Positions 1 through 8,623 of a stretch of DNA of 64,000 bases are shown here, piece after piece (positions within the stretch are counted from its first letter, which is position 1; each line of letters starts with the position of its first letter). The notes under the pieces are model-generated. The model was not told the origin of the DNA, ran no database searches, and was given only the letters and a program-made list of their open reading frames with translations. The position numbers and the translations under genes were made by a program. Origin of the DNA: JAXGPX01 sp040766745 (GTDB lineage: Bacteria; Bacillota; Sulfobacillia; Fermentithermobacillales; Fermentithermobacillaceae); NCBI GenBank assembly GCA_040766745.1, contig JAXGPX010000006.1:1-64000 (forward strand). The letters run 5' to 3'.

Positions 1-193
1 ATAATTATTGTGAATAGGACACACAATTCTACAATATACTACATGCACTAGAACTTCAATATGTGGTGAATGTAAGAAAGATCGTGCAATCCTGTCATAA
101 TATGGTTCTTCTTGCGGTCTGGCGGCCGTTTGGGTTAATGCCTTGTAATCCCGGTTGGCGCAGAGGGTAGGGCCGTGGAAGAGACACAGGAGC

Positions 194-1101
194 CTATTTC
201 CCGGCACCCACTTTTTTTACCCATTCGGCTATGTCGCTGACCACTTCTCCAGAGACGTTCGACGGTACGGCGTATTCGTCAGGAGTACTCTTTCCAGACC
301 CGCTCATGAACAGGTGGTTCAAGTCCGGGTATGTCTTTATCGAAACATTTGGCTTGCCTGATAACGCTGTTTTCCATCCATTAAGATCTGCCATGGTAAC
401 CTGATAGTCACGTTCTCCCTGCAATATGAGAATTGGCAGAGTCAACTGCTTGGCAATCTCGACCTGATTGTGGGCGGCCAGATCATCCCAATACAGTTTG
501 GGGGCGCCAAGAACCATCTCACTACTGCTGGAACCTTGTCACTGGCTGCAACGTTAGCGGGCATGGATAAAGTGCCTGGAAGAGCCCATTTTCCTTCACC
601 AACCACAACTTCTTCTTCGGTGAACAGTTCCTGGTTGGCGTAACCTGGAGTTTTGTACTCATTAGACTCCAGGGTCCCAAGCCACATACCTGAAATCTTT
701 CCTTGTTTGTCGAAAACCACCTTGATATCAAGGGAACCTTTCTCGAACAGGCCGGTGACATAGACAACACGGTATCCGGCTTCTTCGGCAAATCTTGTGC
801 CAGAAATCTTATGCCATTTGCCTGCCTGGGACACAATTCCTGTCCAGAGCTCATTTAATTTGGCGGCAGGTGCAGCTGCAGCCATTTTCTTATCGAATTC
901 CTTGCGGGCGTCATCGTACTTTCCTTCGCCTAGGGCGTTGATGAACTCCTTGGCCATACCTTCCAGCTCCTCCTGAGTTTTCAGCGGCTCAGCTGGCTGT
1001 TTCGGCGCACATCCCTGCAAAACCAATCCGAAGAACATAGTCGCAAGCAAAACCAATAGCATAGTGGAAGCTACCGGAACTCTGCTGCTCCACAATCGCA
1101 T
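194..1101 (-). pseudogene. Broken DUF3887/alpha-beta hydrolase lipoprotein
   Basis: Two reading frames on the minus strand together make a remnant of one gene. The 5' part, 1101 down to about 520, encodes a lipoprotein signal (hydrophobic stretch ending in LQGC, start ATG at 1101 behind AAGGGGGG) and a DUF3887-type domain of about 100 residues, then the beginning of a hydrolase domain (ending DKVPAVV). The 3' part, 517 to 194, encodes only the end of an alpha/beta hydrolase: a strand with LPILILQGERD (the usual acid-residue region) and DLNHLF (the usual catalytic histidine region). The segment that should lie between, containing the GxSxG nucleophile elbow, is absent, and the frame changes at the junction near 518-525. 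I read this as an internal deletion of roughly 100-150 codons with frame loss. The family (DUF3887 followed by a dienelactone-hydrolase-like domain) is common in Bacillota; a working enzyme is not expected here. Confidence 0.75.
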
Positions 1102-1446
1102 CAAAGACCCCCCTTTGGCGTTCACCCCACACCCTACCTTAATCCTACCACCTACCGGTGACATTCGAAAAAGACAAGATTGGCCCAACACACTGACTGC
1201 AAGTGGGTGTGTACAACAGGGAACGAGCGAGTGACACTCGCAAGAGATAAGACTGGCTCAATATAGGCGTGCCTTGCTCCAGAGAGGATTATTAACTTAT
1301 TTAATACTAGGCTTTACTTTTTTAATGATTGTGTATATTATCTTAAAGACCGCAAGTATTTCATGTAGAGATTGGCTTGGTTTTCGAAAATTATCATCGG
1401 TACTTATCGATTTTCCATGTTGAGCAGAGATTGAGGAGGAAATCAA
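1102..1446. other. Divergent intergenic region
   Basis: The 345 bases between the broken hydrolase (minus) and the MFS gene (plus) should hold both promoters. The only candidate I can point to is an AT-rich stretch around 1312-1342 with TATATT and a TTTACT-like box about 15 bases upstream, which is weak. No repeat or RNA gene is seen. Confidence 0.3.
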
Positions 1447-2751
1447 ATGGCTACTCGCACTGAATCGGTCAATCCCATACAGCGACTTCAGGCATTCTGG
1501 GCCACCATGGAAGCAGGAATGCGCAGGCTGATGGTTATCATCATGGTTGAAACCCTGGCAGTAGGGCTTTTTGCATCGCTGCTGGCACCATGGTACAAAA
1601 ACCTCGGGTATGAATCGGTAACCCAGGGATGGCTCAATTTTGTCCTGCAGTTGACTTCAGCCATTGTGGCTGCAGCCGGGGGAATTCTTGCAGATAGGCT
1701 GGGCCGCAAGAACATGTATACCGCAGGGCAGCTTTTGCGCTGTGCGGTCATAGTCCTATTGCTCTCTACACGGAGTTTCGTAGGGCTGGTCATGGTATCG
1801 CTGGTACGGGGGCTTTCAATTGTACAAAGTCCTGCCCGAACTGCATTTATCGGTGCTTATACTGTGAAAGAAAGCCGCGCAACAACACTGGGCATATATC
1901 AAACCATGGCCTTGATTGCCAGTGTAGTGGCTCCCCTGGCGGCAGGATTTCTTGCCGACCAGTATGGTATAAGGCCGCCGCTTATTCTGGCCTTGGTTCT
2001 GGCTGTATTAGCTATATTCCTGGCTGTCCCCCTGAAAGAACCTGTAAACGGAATTGACAAAACACCGTCTGCTTCGGAAGAAGACTCTCAAACTGTCCCA
2101 AGCCCTCATCAGCAGCGGACCAAGGGATATTCAATAAAGTCCTTTGCTGCGGCAGGGCAGGAGATGTTTCAGCACTCCGACAGCAGGCGCCTTGTACTCT
2201 TACTTGTAGCGTTTCTAGGCAACGGGCTTGCCAACGGCGCCACCAATATTCTCTTGCCGTTCACCGTCATGGATAAGTTCTCTTCAGCTTATCAGGCAGT
2301 AGCCGGCCTGGCCGTTATCTCAAGCCTGGGAACGGCCCTGGTAATGCTGATTGGAGGCAGAATAGCCGACGTAAAGGGCAGGCGGGGCATCATCTTGAGC
2401 ACAGGAACCATTTTCCCAATACTCATGTTGTCAGTCTTGTGGGCAAATGCACTGTGGCAGATCTATACCTTGCTAATGCTGATCTCTATGATCGGTAACA
2501 TATCGTCACCTGCTGTAATGGCAATCAATATGGAAGCAGTCGACGAAGAATACCGGGCAACCTGGGATGGTTTTGGTACAGGAGCTACTTCTGCAGGCAT
2601 GGCTGTGGGCGGCGTAATCGGCGGCGCAATGTACAAAATGAGCAGCACCTGGGCATGGATAACAGTCATCACACTGTTTGCCCTGCAAGTAGTATGCTAT
2701 TACCTAGTCCTCGAACGCGACGGAAAACCTGAAACGCCGGGACGGTTCTAG
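1447..2751 (+). CDS. MFS transporter
   Basis: Predicted 434-residue major facilitator superfamily permease of the cytoplasmic membrane. Two bundles of hydrophobic segments are separated by a hydrophilic central loop at about residues 198-235 (rich in S, E, Q, P). The MFS loop 2-3 signature is visible as ADRLGRKNMY near residue 82, and a matching IADVKGRRG lies in the second half near residue 307. Start ATG is preceded by GAGGAGG at good spacing. Substrate cannot be told; similar proteins are annotated as multidrug or sugar efflux. The last residues (KPETPGRF) are encoded by the first copy of the 29-bp GGGACGGTTC element, whose TAG supplies the stop codon, so the natural C-terminus has probably been replaced by the element. 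Confidence 0.88.
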   Translation: MATRTESVNPIQRLQAFWATMEAGMRRLMVIIMVETLAVGLFASLLAPWYKNLGYESVTQGWLNFVLQLTSAIVAAAGGILADRLGRKNMYTAGQLLRCAVIVLLLSTRSFVGLVMVSLVRGLSIVQSPARTAFIGAYTVKESRATTLGIYQTMALIASVVAPLAAGFLADQYGIRPPLILALVLAVLAIFLAVPLKEPVNGIDKTPSASEEDSQTVPSPHQQRTKGYSIKSFAAAGQEMFQHSDSRRLVLLLVAFLGNGLANGATNILLPFTVMDKFSSAYQAVAGLAVISSLGTALVMLIGGRIADVKGRRGIILSTGTIFPILMLSVLWANALWQIYTLLMLISMIGNISSPAVMAINMEAVDEEYRATWDGFGTGATSAGMAVGGVIGGAMYKMSSTWAWITVITLFALQVVCYYLVLERDGKPETPGRF

Positions 2752-2934
2752 AGTGGAACGCGGGGACGGTTCTAGCGTTTCACAAATCGAATGCGAGGGG
2801 GCTCCTGAAACGCCGGGACGGTTCGAGCGTTTCACCGAGGTAGATAGCGCGGAAGAAGCGTTCCAGATGAAACGCGGGGACGGTTCGAGCGTTTCACAAA
2901 TTGAATGAAACGCGGGGACTGTCCCATTGTTTCA
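2730..2934. repeat. Cluster of five 29-bp GGGGACGGTTC palindromic elements
   Basis: Five copies lie at 2730-2752 (incomplete), 2754-2782, 2806-2834, 2868-2896 and 2906-2934. Complete copies are exactly 29 bases: a left arm TGAAACGC or TGGAACGC, a core GGGGACGGTTC, and a right arm GCGTTTCA, so the ends form an inverted repeat. The last copy has a changed core (GGGGACTGTCCC). The first copy overlaps the 3' end of the MFS gene. Related elements occur at 4562, 4802, 4853 and 10269. Confidence 0.9.
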
Positions 2935-2948
2935 CCCAAAATCAAACT

Positions 2949-2982
2949 GCAGGTTAAGAGGGCATTTGCTCTTTCAACCTGC
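2949..2982. terminator. Hairpin, probable bidirectional terminator
   Basis: A stem of about 15 pairs with one mismatch and two G-U pairs is formed by GCAGGTTAAGAGGGCA and TGCTCTTTCAACCTGC. It lies between the convergent MFS (plus) and amidohydrolase (minus) genes. On the minus strand it is followed by a T-rich stretch (TTTGATTTT), on the plus strand only by a poor one, so it would serve mainly the minus-strand gene. Confidence 0.5.
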
Positions 2983-3151
2983 GGCTTATTCTAGGATCCT
3001 ACTGTTAGTGCGTTTAGGTTAGAAGCACGTCACATACAAAACAAGATACTGGCCGAAAGTTTGGCTCCGGCAGCCCGGTAGCCTGACATCCTGTGCCAAA
3101 CGATACGAGTTCTCCCGAATGCCACCGAATGCGACCCGATGCCATCAAGTA

Positions 3152-4378
3152 TCACCAAGCCCCAAGGTCCGGCGTTTCTATATCCTTTGTAACCTTAACC
3201 CACCTGCCGTCCTTCATGACTGAGACCGGGTCCTCGAGAACTCTCATATTCTCACAGGGGCATCCATCTACCACAACTAAATCTGCAAACTTACCTTCCT
3301 CCAGGGTACCAACTTCATCGATGAGCCCGCATAGTTCAGCCGGGACCTTTGTGGCAGCCATAATCACAGACATTGGATGAGCCCCTAGTTCAACCATAAG
3401 CTCCATTTCTCTGATGGTTGCCACCACCCCGTTAACTCTCGCAGACGGAAGGTCAGACCCGACTGCAAACTTGGCGCCGGCTTTGACCACATACTGAAAT
3501 CCTCGGCGGTGGTACTCCTGGGCAATTTTCAGTTTGTTCAGGGCAAATTCCGGAGCACCTGTAGCACGATAGAGGGGTATTGAGTCTGTAACCACCAGCG
3601 TAGGAACGCACAAGGTATTGGATTCTGCCAGCATGTCAACAACCCTCTCGTCAAGGGCATAGCAATGCTCAACAGTGTCTACCCCGTTATTAATGGCCAT
3701 CTCTACGCCCTCGGCTCCTCCTGTGTGAGCTGCAACGTGCTTGCCTGCGAAATGGGCCACTTCAGTGGCAGCACGCACTTCGTCAGGCGTCATCTGAGTG
3801 CTTCCAAAACCTTCATGGGCTCCCATTATTCCACCGGTCATCATAATCTTGATGAAATCAACCCCGCGCTTGAGCTGCTGCCTGACTGCACGGCGGACCT
3901 CATAATGGCCGTCGCACTCTATGCCTGAGCTATCGTGGGCATGCCCGCCTGTGGTAGTAACAGGTTCGCCTGAAATGAACAGCCGCGGGCCCGGGAATTC
4001 GCCGCTTGCGATCATGTCCCTTAGAGCAAAATCCACGCCTGATTCATCACCCAAGACCCTGCAAGAAGTAACTCCCCCGGCAAGGAATTGCATGGCCCGG
4101 CGTGCCCCTCGGAGGGTAAGGTCAGGGATGCGTGCAAAGTCTTGCCGTGTATTGATGAAGAAGGTAAGGTGCATGTGACTGTCCCACAAGCCGGGTATTA
4201 CGGTTTTTCCGCCTAGATCAACGACTTGATCCTGCGGCCCGGTCATTACCTCATCGCCGAACACGTTTCCAGAAACGATTCTGCCAATCTTAGAACCATG
4301 AATCTCGATTGCCATGCCTTCTTTTGGACGACTTCCGGTACCGTCAATCAGTCTGCAATTAATCAGCCAGGTACTCAT
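3152..4378 (-). CDS. Metal-dependent amidohydrolase (imidazolonepropionase/prolidase-like)
   Basis: Predicted 408-residue amidohydrolase-superfamily enzyme. It has the N-terminal beta strand module (LIDGTGS near residue 11), then the metal motif DSHMHL with His68 and His70, a candidate carboxylated lysine in FIKIMMTGG, histidines in AAHTGG and VEHCY, and the metal-site aspartate in VGSDLP near the C-terminal half. This arrangement is that of the imidazolonepropionase-like and Xaa-Pro dipeptidase-like subgroup, which hydrolyse cyclic amides or dipeptides; the substrate is not determinable. Start chosen at 4378 because GGGGAGGA stands seven bases upstream; an upstream ATG at 4429 lacks such a site. 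It is a single transcription unit. The 5' flank carries short repeats and a 29-bp element. Confidence 0.87.
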   Translation of the reverse strand: MSTWLINCRLIDGTGSRPKEGMAIEIHGSKIGRIVSGNVFGDEVMTGPQDQVVDLGGKTVIPGLWDSHMHLTFFINTRQDFARIPDLTLRGARRAMQFLAGGVTSCRVLGDESGVDFALRDMIASGEFPGPRLFISGEPVTTTGGHAHDSSGIECDGHYEVRRAVRQQLKRGVDFIKIMMTGGIMGAHEGFGSTQMTPDEVRAATEVAHFAGKHVAAHTGGAEGVEMAINNGVDTVEHCYALDERVVDMLAESNTLCVPTLVVTDSIPLYRATGAPEFALNKLKIAQEYHRRGFQYVVKAGAKFAVGSDLPSARVNGVVATIREMELMVELGAHPMSVIMAATKVPAELCGLIDEVGTLEEGKFADLVVVDGCPCENMRVLEDPVSVMKDGRWVKVTKDIETPDLGAW

Positions 4379-4911
4379 TTTGAATGTCCTCCCCTGCAAC
4401 AGAATCGGGATCATGCTGAAACTTCGCAAAAAACCCTGAGTCAGACAAACCCTAAATTCGATTTGTTGGTTTCGATGTTGATTCAGATGTTGATTTCGAT
4501 GCAGAGTATGGCTTTCCCTTCAAACTTTGACGATATTGTCTGATCACCTGACCGGTTTTTCTGGAACGGGGGGACGGTTCGAGCGTTCCAACCCCTCGCC
4601 AGGGGCGGCTAGATTGTACACACGGACGAAACAGATGAAGCGCCAAGACAAAGTACCTGCTTACATCCGGGTTCAGACCGAGGTAAATTTGCCGATAGAT
4701 GAAATATCAAAACAGAGCCCCTGCCCACCATGACGCAAAACCATCCAACTGGACTGCCATTTCAATCTACCTTTTAGGAGCCGTACCTCGTCGTTGCACT
4801 GTGAAACGCGCGAACCGTCCCCCTGTTCCATTCTCGCCTAGTCGTTGAACTGTGGAACGCGCGAACCGTCCCCCTGTTCCATTCCACCCCGTTCCGGTCC
4901 CCACGTTCCGT
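4379..4911. repeat. Intergenic region with short repeats and 29-bp elements
   Basis: About 530 bases without a gene. At 4455-4502 a degenerate repeat of TTGATTTCGATG type occurs. A full 29-bp palindromic element lies at 4562-4590. At 4791-4890 two tandem units 51 bases apart each carry an element in the opposite orientation (4802-4830 and 4853-4881), followed by a decayed third copy at about 4890-4911 that reaches the stop codon of the propeller lipoprotein gene. Confidence 0.8.
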
Positions 4912-7080
4912 TTACCATATAATTTGAGACGTGCCGGTGTTGTAATCAGAGCTAATTCCGCAGACGCTGTAGAAATGAAACTCGTCACCTGTGCTTGCTT
5001 CTCCAGAACCGAATCGCGTAATCCGCGACCAGCCCAGCAACTCCATACGTGTAAAAGGCCTTCCTAGGCTAACACTCCGGCTTAGTTGCTCCGGGCCGTC
5101 CGAACCAACTCTCCAGAAAGAATAGCCATGGTCCTGTTTGATAAACCCTGCCATTGTGCCTCCGCAGTTTGCCACGCCAAAAGGCACCATCCACTCGCCA
5201 TCGCACATTTTTGAAAGAGGAATGTCTTTGCCTGCGCACCATACCGAATCGTGGAATTCATGTCCTCCTGCCATGACGTTTAGAATGAAGCAATCTTTGG
5301 TCCCGCCCACAGGATATATGTGCTGTAATGGACCCTGGGATTCACTTATCAACTCACTCAGCACGCTAAAGTCTGCAACCCGGTCCACAGTCCCGTTATT
5401 GACATCTAGGAAATGCAGGCCGTCATACTTCATTCTCGGCCCGCTCGCCCCTACCGGCCCTGCATCGCCTGTCATGAAATATACCTTCTCTGAATCAACT
5501 GACCAGGTAGCCGCAAAGATTATCTTACCTTCTACTTCCGCAGTCCAGGTCTTGCCTGTCTTTACGTTTCGGACTGTCAGATTCCTGGCAACACCAGCAG
5601 GGCCGTCTGTTCCTGGGTAAATACCGTAATCGTATATCCACGAGTGCAGGCTTGGGAAAGCGCCATTACGCGAAGCCGTGTAGGCTGAAATCCAGATGCC
5701 ATCAGGCGACCACTTAGGATAAAAACTGAAGGTGTCTGCAACAGGCAATATTGCAGTTTCATCACCGGTTTTCAAATCAAACAGGTAGACTCCAGGTTCA
5801 TAGAGGCTGTCAGCATCGCGGTTATCTTCATAGCTGCCATATGCGAGAAACTCGCCTGAAGGGGAAAATAATGGGTTCACAAGCGGGCTGTCGTCTGGTG
5901 GAAGGTCCTGTTTCAAAACCTTCAGCGCATGACTTTCCACATCATACTCCCAGATAACCTCTGAAGCATGGAAATATGCTTTGCCTGACCCATTTCTAAA
6001 CCATGCTGAATGCAAAATGCCGTTTTCAAGTGGGATAAACCCGGCCTCCTCAGCATTGTGCTTACCTAGGGCCCCCTGCCTTATGCTCACACCTCTTTCC
6101 CCTGCATGAGGGCCGTCTATCTGATCATAGCCCACTACAAACAAGCATGTTTCGTCTGTCCCCCACCCAAGGGGAAGCAAGATATTGCGGCCGTTGGCCC
6201 AGTCCTTTTGAGCAGAGAAGAACACAGTCGGGTATCTCCAATGCTCAGATAGGGTCAATGCCCAAACATGAACCCCGTCGTCATTCTTCACAGTCACCAG
6301 AAAACTGTTGCCGTCAGGACAGACTGCTGCTTCCTGACGCAAGGAGTAAGACCTATACGGTTCAGTCACGTAGTAGGCGCCGCCTACGCTGCCCCCCGAA
6401 AAGGCCCTGCGGCCGGCTTCATACGAGTCCTCGTCAATTTCGCAAAGGACTACACTCACAAGTTTTGCGCTGTTTACGCCTTCGCACGAAGGAAAGAAGT
6501 TTATGCAATAGTCTTTGATTGTGATAGTTGCCTTTCCAATGTCTCCGGGCCATCCGAGAACCCTAAGTTTTTCAACATCCAGGAGGACGAAGGATGGAGT
6601 TCGCGAGTCAGTTTCTAGCCGTGGCAGTTTTGCCACACTCGCATCGTCGGGGAAAAACACAATCGGGTTGGGCTGGGTATTGGGGGCAGTGCTGTCATCT
6701 GCTTGGGAATAGACATATTTCCCGGAAATGGTCACTTCCCCGGAGAATCGTACGCGTACAGAGTATTCTTGTTCGCTACCGGGACGCTCACGGAAATCCG
6801 AAATCTCCTCTATTGTAAGACCAGCGATTTTATCTTTTACGCCAATCTTTCTCGCATCGAAAAAGTGACTGCTCGAGCTGCCAACAACTTCGCGGTGGGA
6901 GCAGCCTGAAGCGAATACCAAAGCCAGGGCCAACACCATGGCTATAGCTATACCGAAAGCAACGCCATTAGCCTTCTTGTCCCCACGGTTTCGCGGCCTT
7001 GCATGCCTTGTTTGCCACACCCTGGCAAGACGGGTACCTACGGCAACATTAGAATAGTGTTGTCGTAACCTGTATTGCAT
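4912..7080 (-). CDS. Beta-propeller (TolB/WD40-like) lipoprotein
   Basis: Predicted 722-residue secreted protein. After a positively charged N-terminus of about 40 residues comes one hydrophobic segment ending in VFASGC, where Cys60 fits a lipobox. The rest holds repeated blades typical of TolB-like propellers, for example FSPSGEFLAYGSY and FYPKWSPDGIWISAY, and further blades near ATWSVDSEKVYFM. Start ATG at 7080 follows GGAGGG. The protein is clearly homologous to the lipoprotein at 29225-31051 (shared pattern FYPxWSxDGxxIxAYT and following blocks). Propellers of this kind usually bind proteins or peptides outside the membrane; no enzymatic residue is apparent. The unusually long charged leader before the hydrophobic segment also occurs in the paralogue. 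Confidence 0.8.
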   Translation of the reverse strand: MQYRLRQHYSNVAVGTRLARVWQTRHARPRNRGDKKANGVAFGIAIAMVLALALVFASGCSHREVVGSSSSHFFDARKIGVKDKIAGLTIEEISDFRERPGSEQEYSVRVRFSGEVTISGKYVYSQADDSTAPNTQPNPIVFFPDDASVAKLPRLETDSRTPSFVLLDVEKLRVLGWPGDIGKATITIKDYCINFFPSCEGVNSAKLVSVVLCEIDEDSYEAGRRAFSGGSVGGAYYVTEPYRSYSLRQEAAVCPDGNSFLVTVKNDDGVHVWALTLSEHWRYPTVFFSAQKDWANGRNILLPLGWGTDETCLFVVGYDQIDGPHAGERGVSIRQGALGKHNAEEAGFIPLENGILHSAWFRNGSGKAYFHASEVIWEYDVESHALKVLKQDLPPDDSPLVNPLFSPSGEFLAYGSYEDNRDADSLYEPGVYLFDLKTGDETAILPVADTFSFYPKWSPDGIWISAYTASRNGAFPSLHSWIYDYGIYPGTDGPAGVARNLTVRNVKTGKTWTAEVEGKIIFAATWSVDSEKVYFMTGDAGPVGASGPRMKYDGLHFLDVNNGTVDRVADFSVLSELISESQGPLQHIYPVGGTKDCFILNVMAGGHEFHDSVWCAGKDIPLSKMCDGEWMVPFGVANCGGTMAGFIKQDHGYSFWRVGSDGPEQLSRSVSLGRPFTRMELLGWSRITRFGSGEASTGDEFHFYSVCGISSDYNTGTSQIIW

Positions 7081-7499
7081 CCCGAATCCCTCCGTTCATG
7101 GACAAACACACTCACTTCCGTAGAAACGACCATTAAAAACGAGCATTTATCCGGAATTGGCCCAATAACTCCCATGTTGATGGAAACCACTGCCATCTCA
7201 TAGACGTCTGGTTTCTTCATGGGTTCCCGATTCTTGCATCTCAATTGATTTCCCGATAGAGTAGATTCAGCCTTGACCGGAAGGAGTAATTTTTCTAAGA
7301 CTTCGAATTGTCTAGTCTTTATCACATGTTCATTGATGAGACCGGTGACCCTTGCATCCAAACCACTCCGTACATAGACCGCTGGGTCCACTGGAATCTC
7401 TGGAATGGTACCAAGAGAATCCGGCTGAATGATAGTTGAAACAGCGAGACGAAAGGCCAATACAGGTCTGCAGCCAGCTACCACGATAAGTATACGCAA
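7038..7499 (-). pseudogene. Hypothetical reading frame, probable gene relic
   Basis: An open frame of 153 codons that overlaps the 5' end of the propeller gene by 43 bases. Its first possible codon is TTG at 7499 with no convincing ribosome binding site, and the plus-strand deacetylase starts only 15 bases away, leaving no room for a promoter. A central stretch (LDARVTGLINEHVIKTRQF followed by EVLEK) resembles the 'ligand/GRF-V-ER' part of CsgG or LpoB-like lipoproteins, but this is by eye. I treat it as a truncated relic or spurious frame. Confidence 0.3.
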
Positions 7500-7514
7500 G
7501 GAGCTGCTTTAGTA

Positions 7515-8584
7515 ATGAGTAAGTCTGAATATGGGATTATTTTCCTCGTTTTCGTCAGTCTTTGTGCGGCAGTAATTGCAAGCGTTTGTACTTCCAATAA
7601 CCAAAACAGAGCCTTTGATGCGAATATCAAACCAGACAACAGTTCCATCATAGACACACTTATCTCTGCCAGTGCCGCCCCTGAAGAATCAACCTCTTCG
7701 CTTCCTGAATCACCCGAAACTGCTGAAACCTCTGAAGGTATTGAAAATCCTACCTCAGACACAGAAGCCTCTGCCAGTGCCGCCCCGGAGGAATCAACCT
7801 CTTCACTTCCTGAATTACCCGAGACTGCCGAAACCTCTGAAGGTATCGAAAATCCTGCCGCACACGCACATGCTGTCCCTGTACTCTTATACCACGATCT
7901 TGCTCCTGCGGAAGAATGCCTGGACAACACCAATGGTCTGATTGTACCCGTAGAAGAATTCCGATCTCAAATGTCATGGCTGAAGGAACATGAGTATGTC
8001 ACCCCAACCCTTTCAGAATTCCTTAGCTGGATAAATGGTGAAAACGAACTACCATCGAAATCAGTGCTGATTACGTTCGACGATGGCTACATCTCCTTGA
8101 AAACCCATGCACTCCCCATTCTTGAAGAATGTGGTCTTACAGCAGTTGTCTTCGTGATTGGGGAACGGGCTGATGGAATCAAAGCAGGTCTTTGCTACCT
8201 TAGCTGGGACGACATCAGTTCAATCAACGCCTCCGAAGTGGCAGATTTCCAAAATCATACCTACGACGGCCATAACGGTCCGACAAGTAACCCGGAGATT
8301 GCATCGTGGCCCCCTGAACGGTTCTCGGAAGACCTCGAAGCATTCGAAGAAGGTTTCGAAGACCATGGCCTCGATAGGCCATTTGCTTGGCATACCCTTT
8401 TGGGTTTAAGACCGATACCATGGTCGATGTCCTGTCCAAGCACGGGTACCAGCTTGCTTTTACTACCAAGCACGATTTTGTACACCCAGGGGACAACCCC
8501 CTAGAGGTTAGCAGAATAATCATATGGCCTGAGACAACTCTAGTGCAGTTCGAACAAAGAATTACTCCGAAACCGTCTCATTAA
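7515..8584 (+). pseudogene. Frameshifted polysaccharide deacetylase
   Basis: A membrane-anchored NodB-homology enzyme in two frames. The first (7515-8504) gives an N-terminal anchor, a serine/glutamate-rich linker, VPVLLYHDLAP, the motif-1 FDDGY near residue 191 and the motif-2 NHTYDGH near residue 252. Around 8380-8400 the frame is lost; the continuation in another frame up to 8584 has the expected AYPFGFKTD motif and the end VQFEQRI. One missing base would explain the shift. A sequencing or assembly error is possible. The linker is a perfect-length tandem duplication of 105 bases (35 residues; 7665-7769 and 7770-7874). Such enzymes deacetylate N-acetylglucosamine polymers outside the membrane. 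An AAGGAG site lies 11 bases before the ATG. Confidence 0.75.
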
Positions 8585-8585
8585 A

Positions 8586-8618
8586 TGGAAAGCAGGGACA
8601 AACCGAGAATGTTTTCCA
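8586..8618. repeat. Diverged 29-bp-type palindromic element
   Basis: Directly after the deacetylase stop, TGGAAAGC and GTTTTCCA arms enclose AGGGACAAACCGAGAAT. The layout matches the GGGGACGGTTC elements but is four bases longer and diverged. It lies between convergent genes. Confidence 0.55.
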
Positions 8619-8623
8619 TTACT

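Noticed and set aside
522..854. Second minus-strand frame overlapping the DUF3887 part
   Set aside because: Shadow frame of the broken hydrolase gene with no homology.
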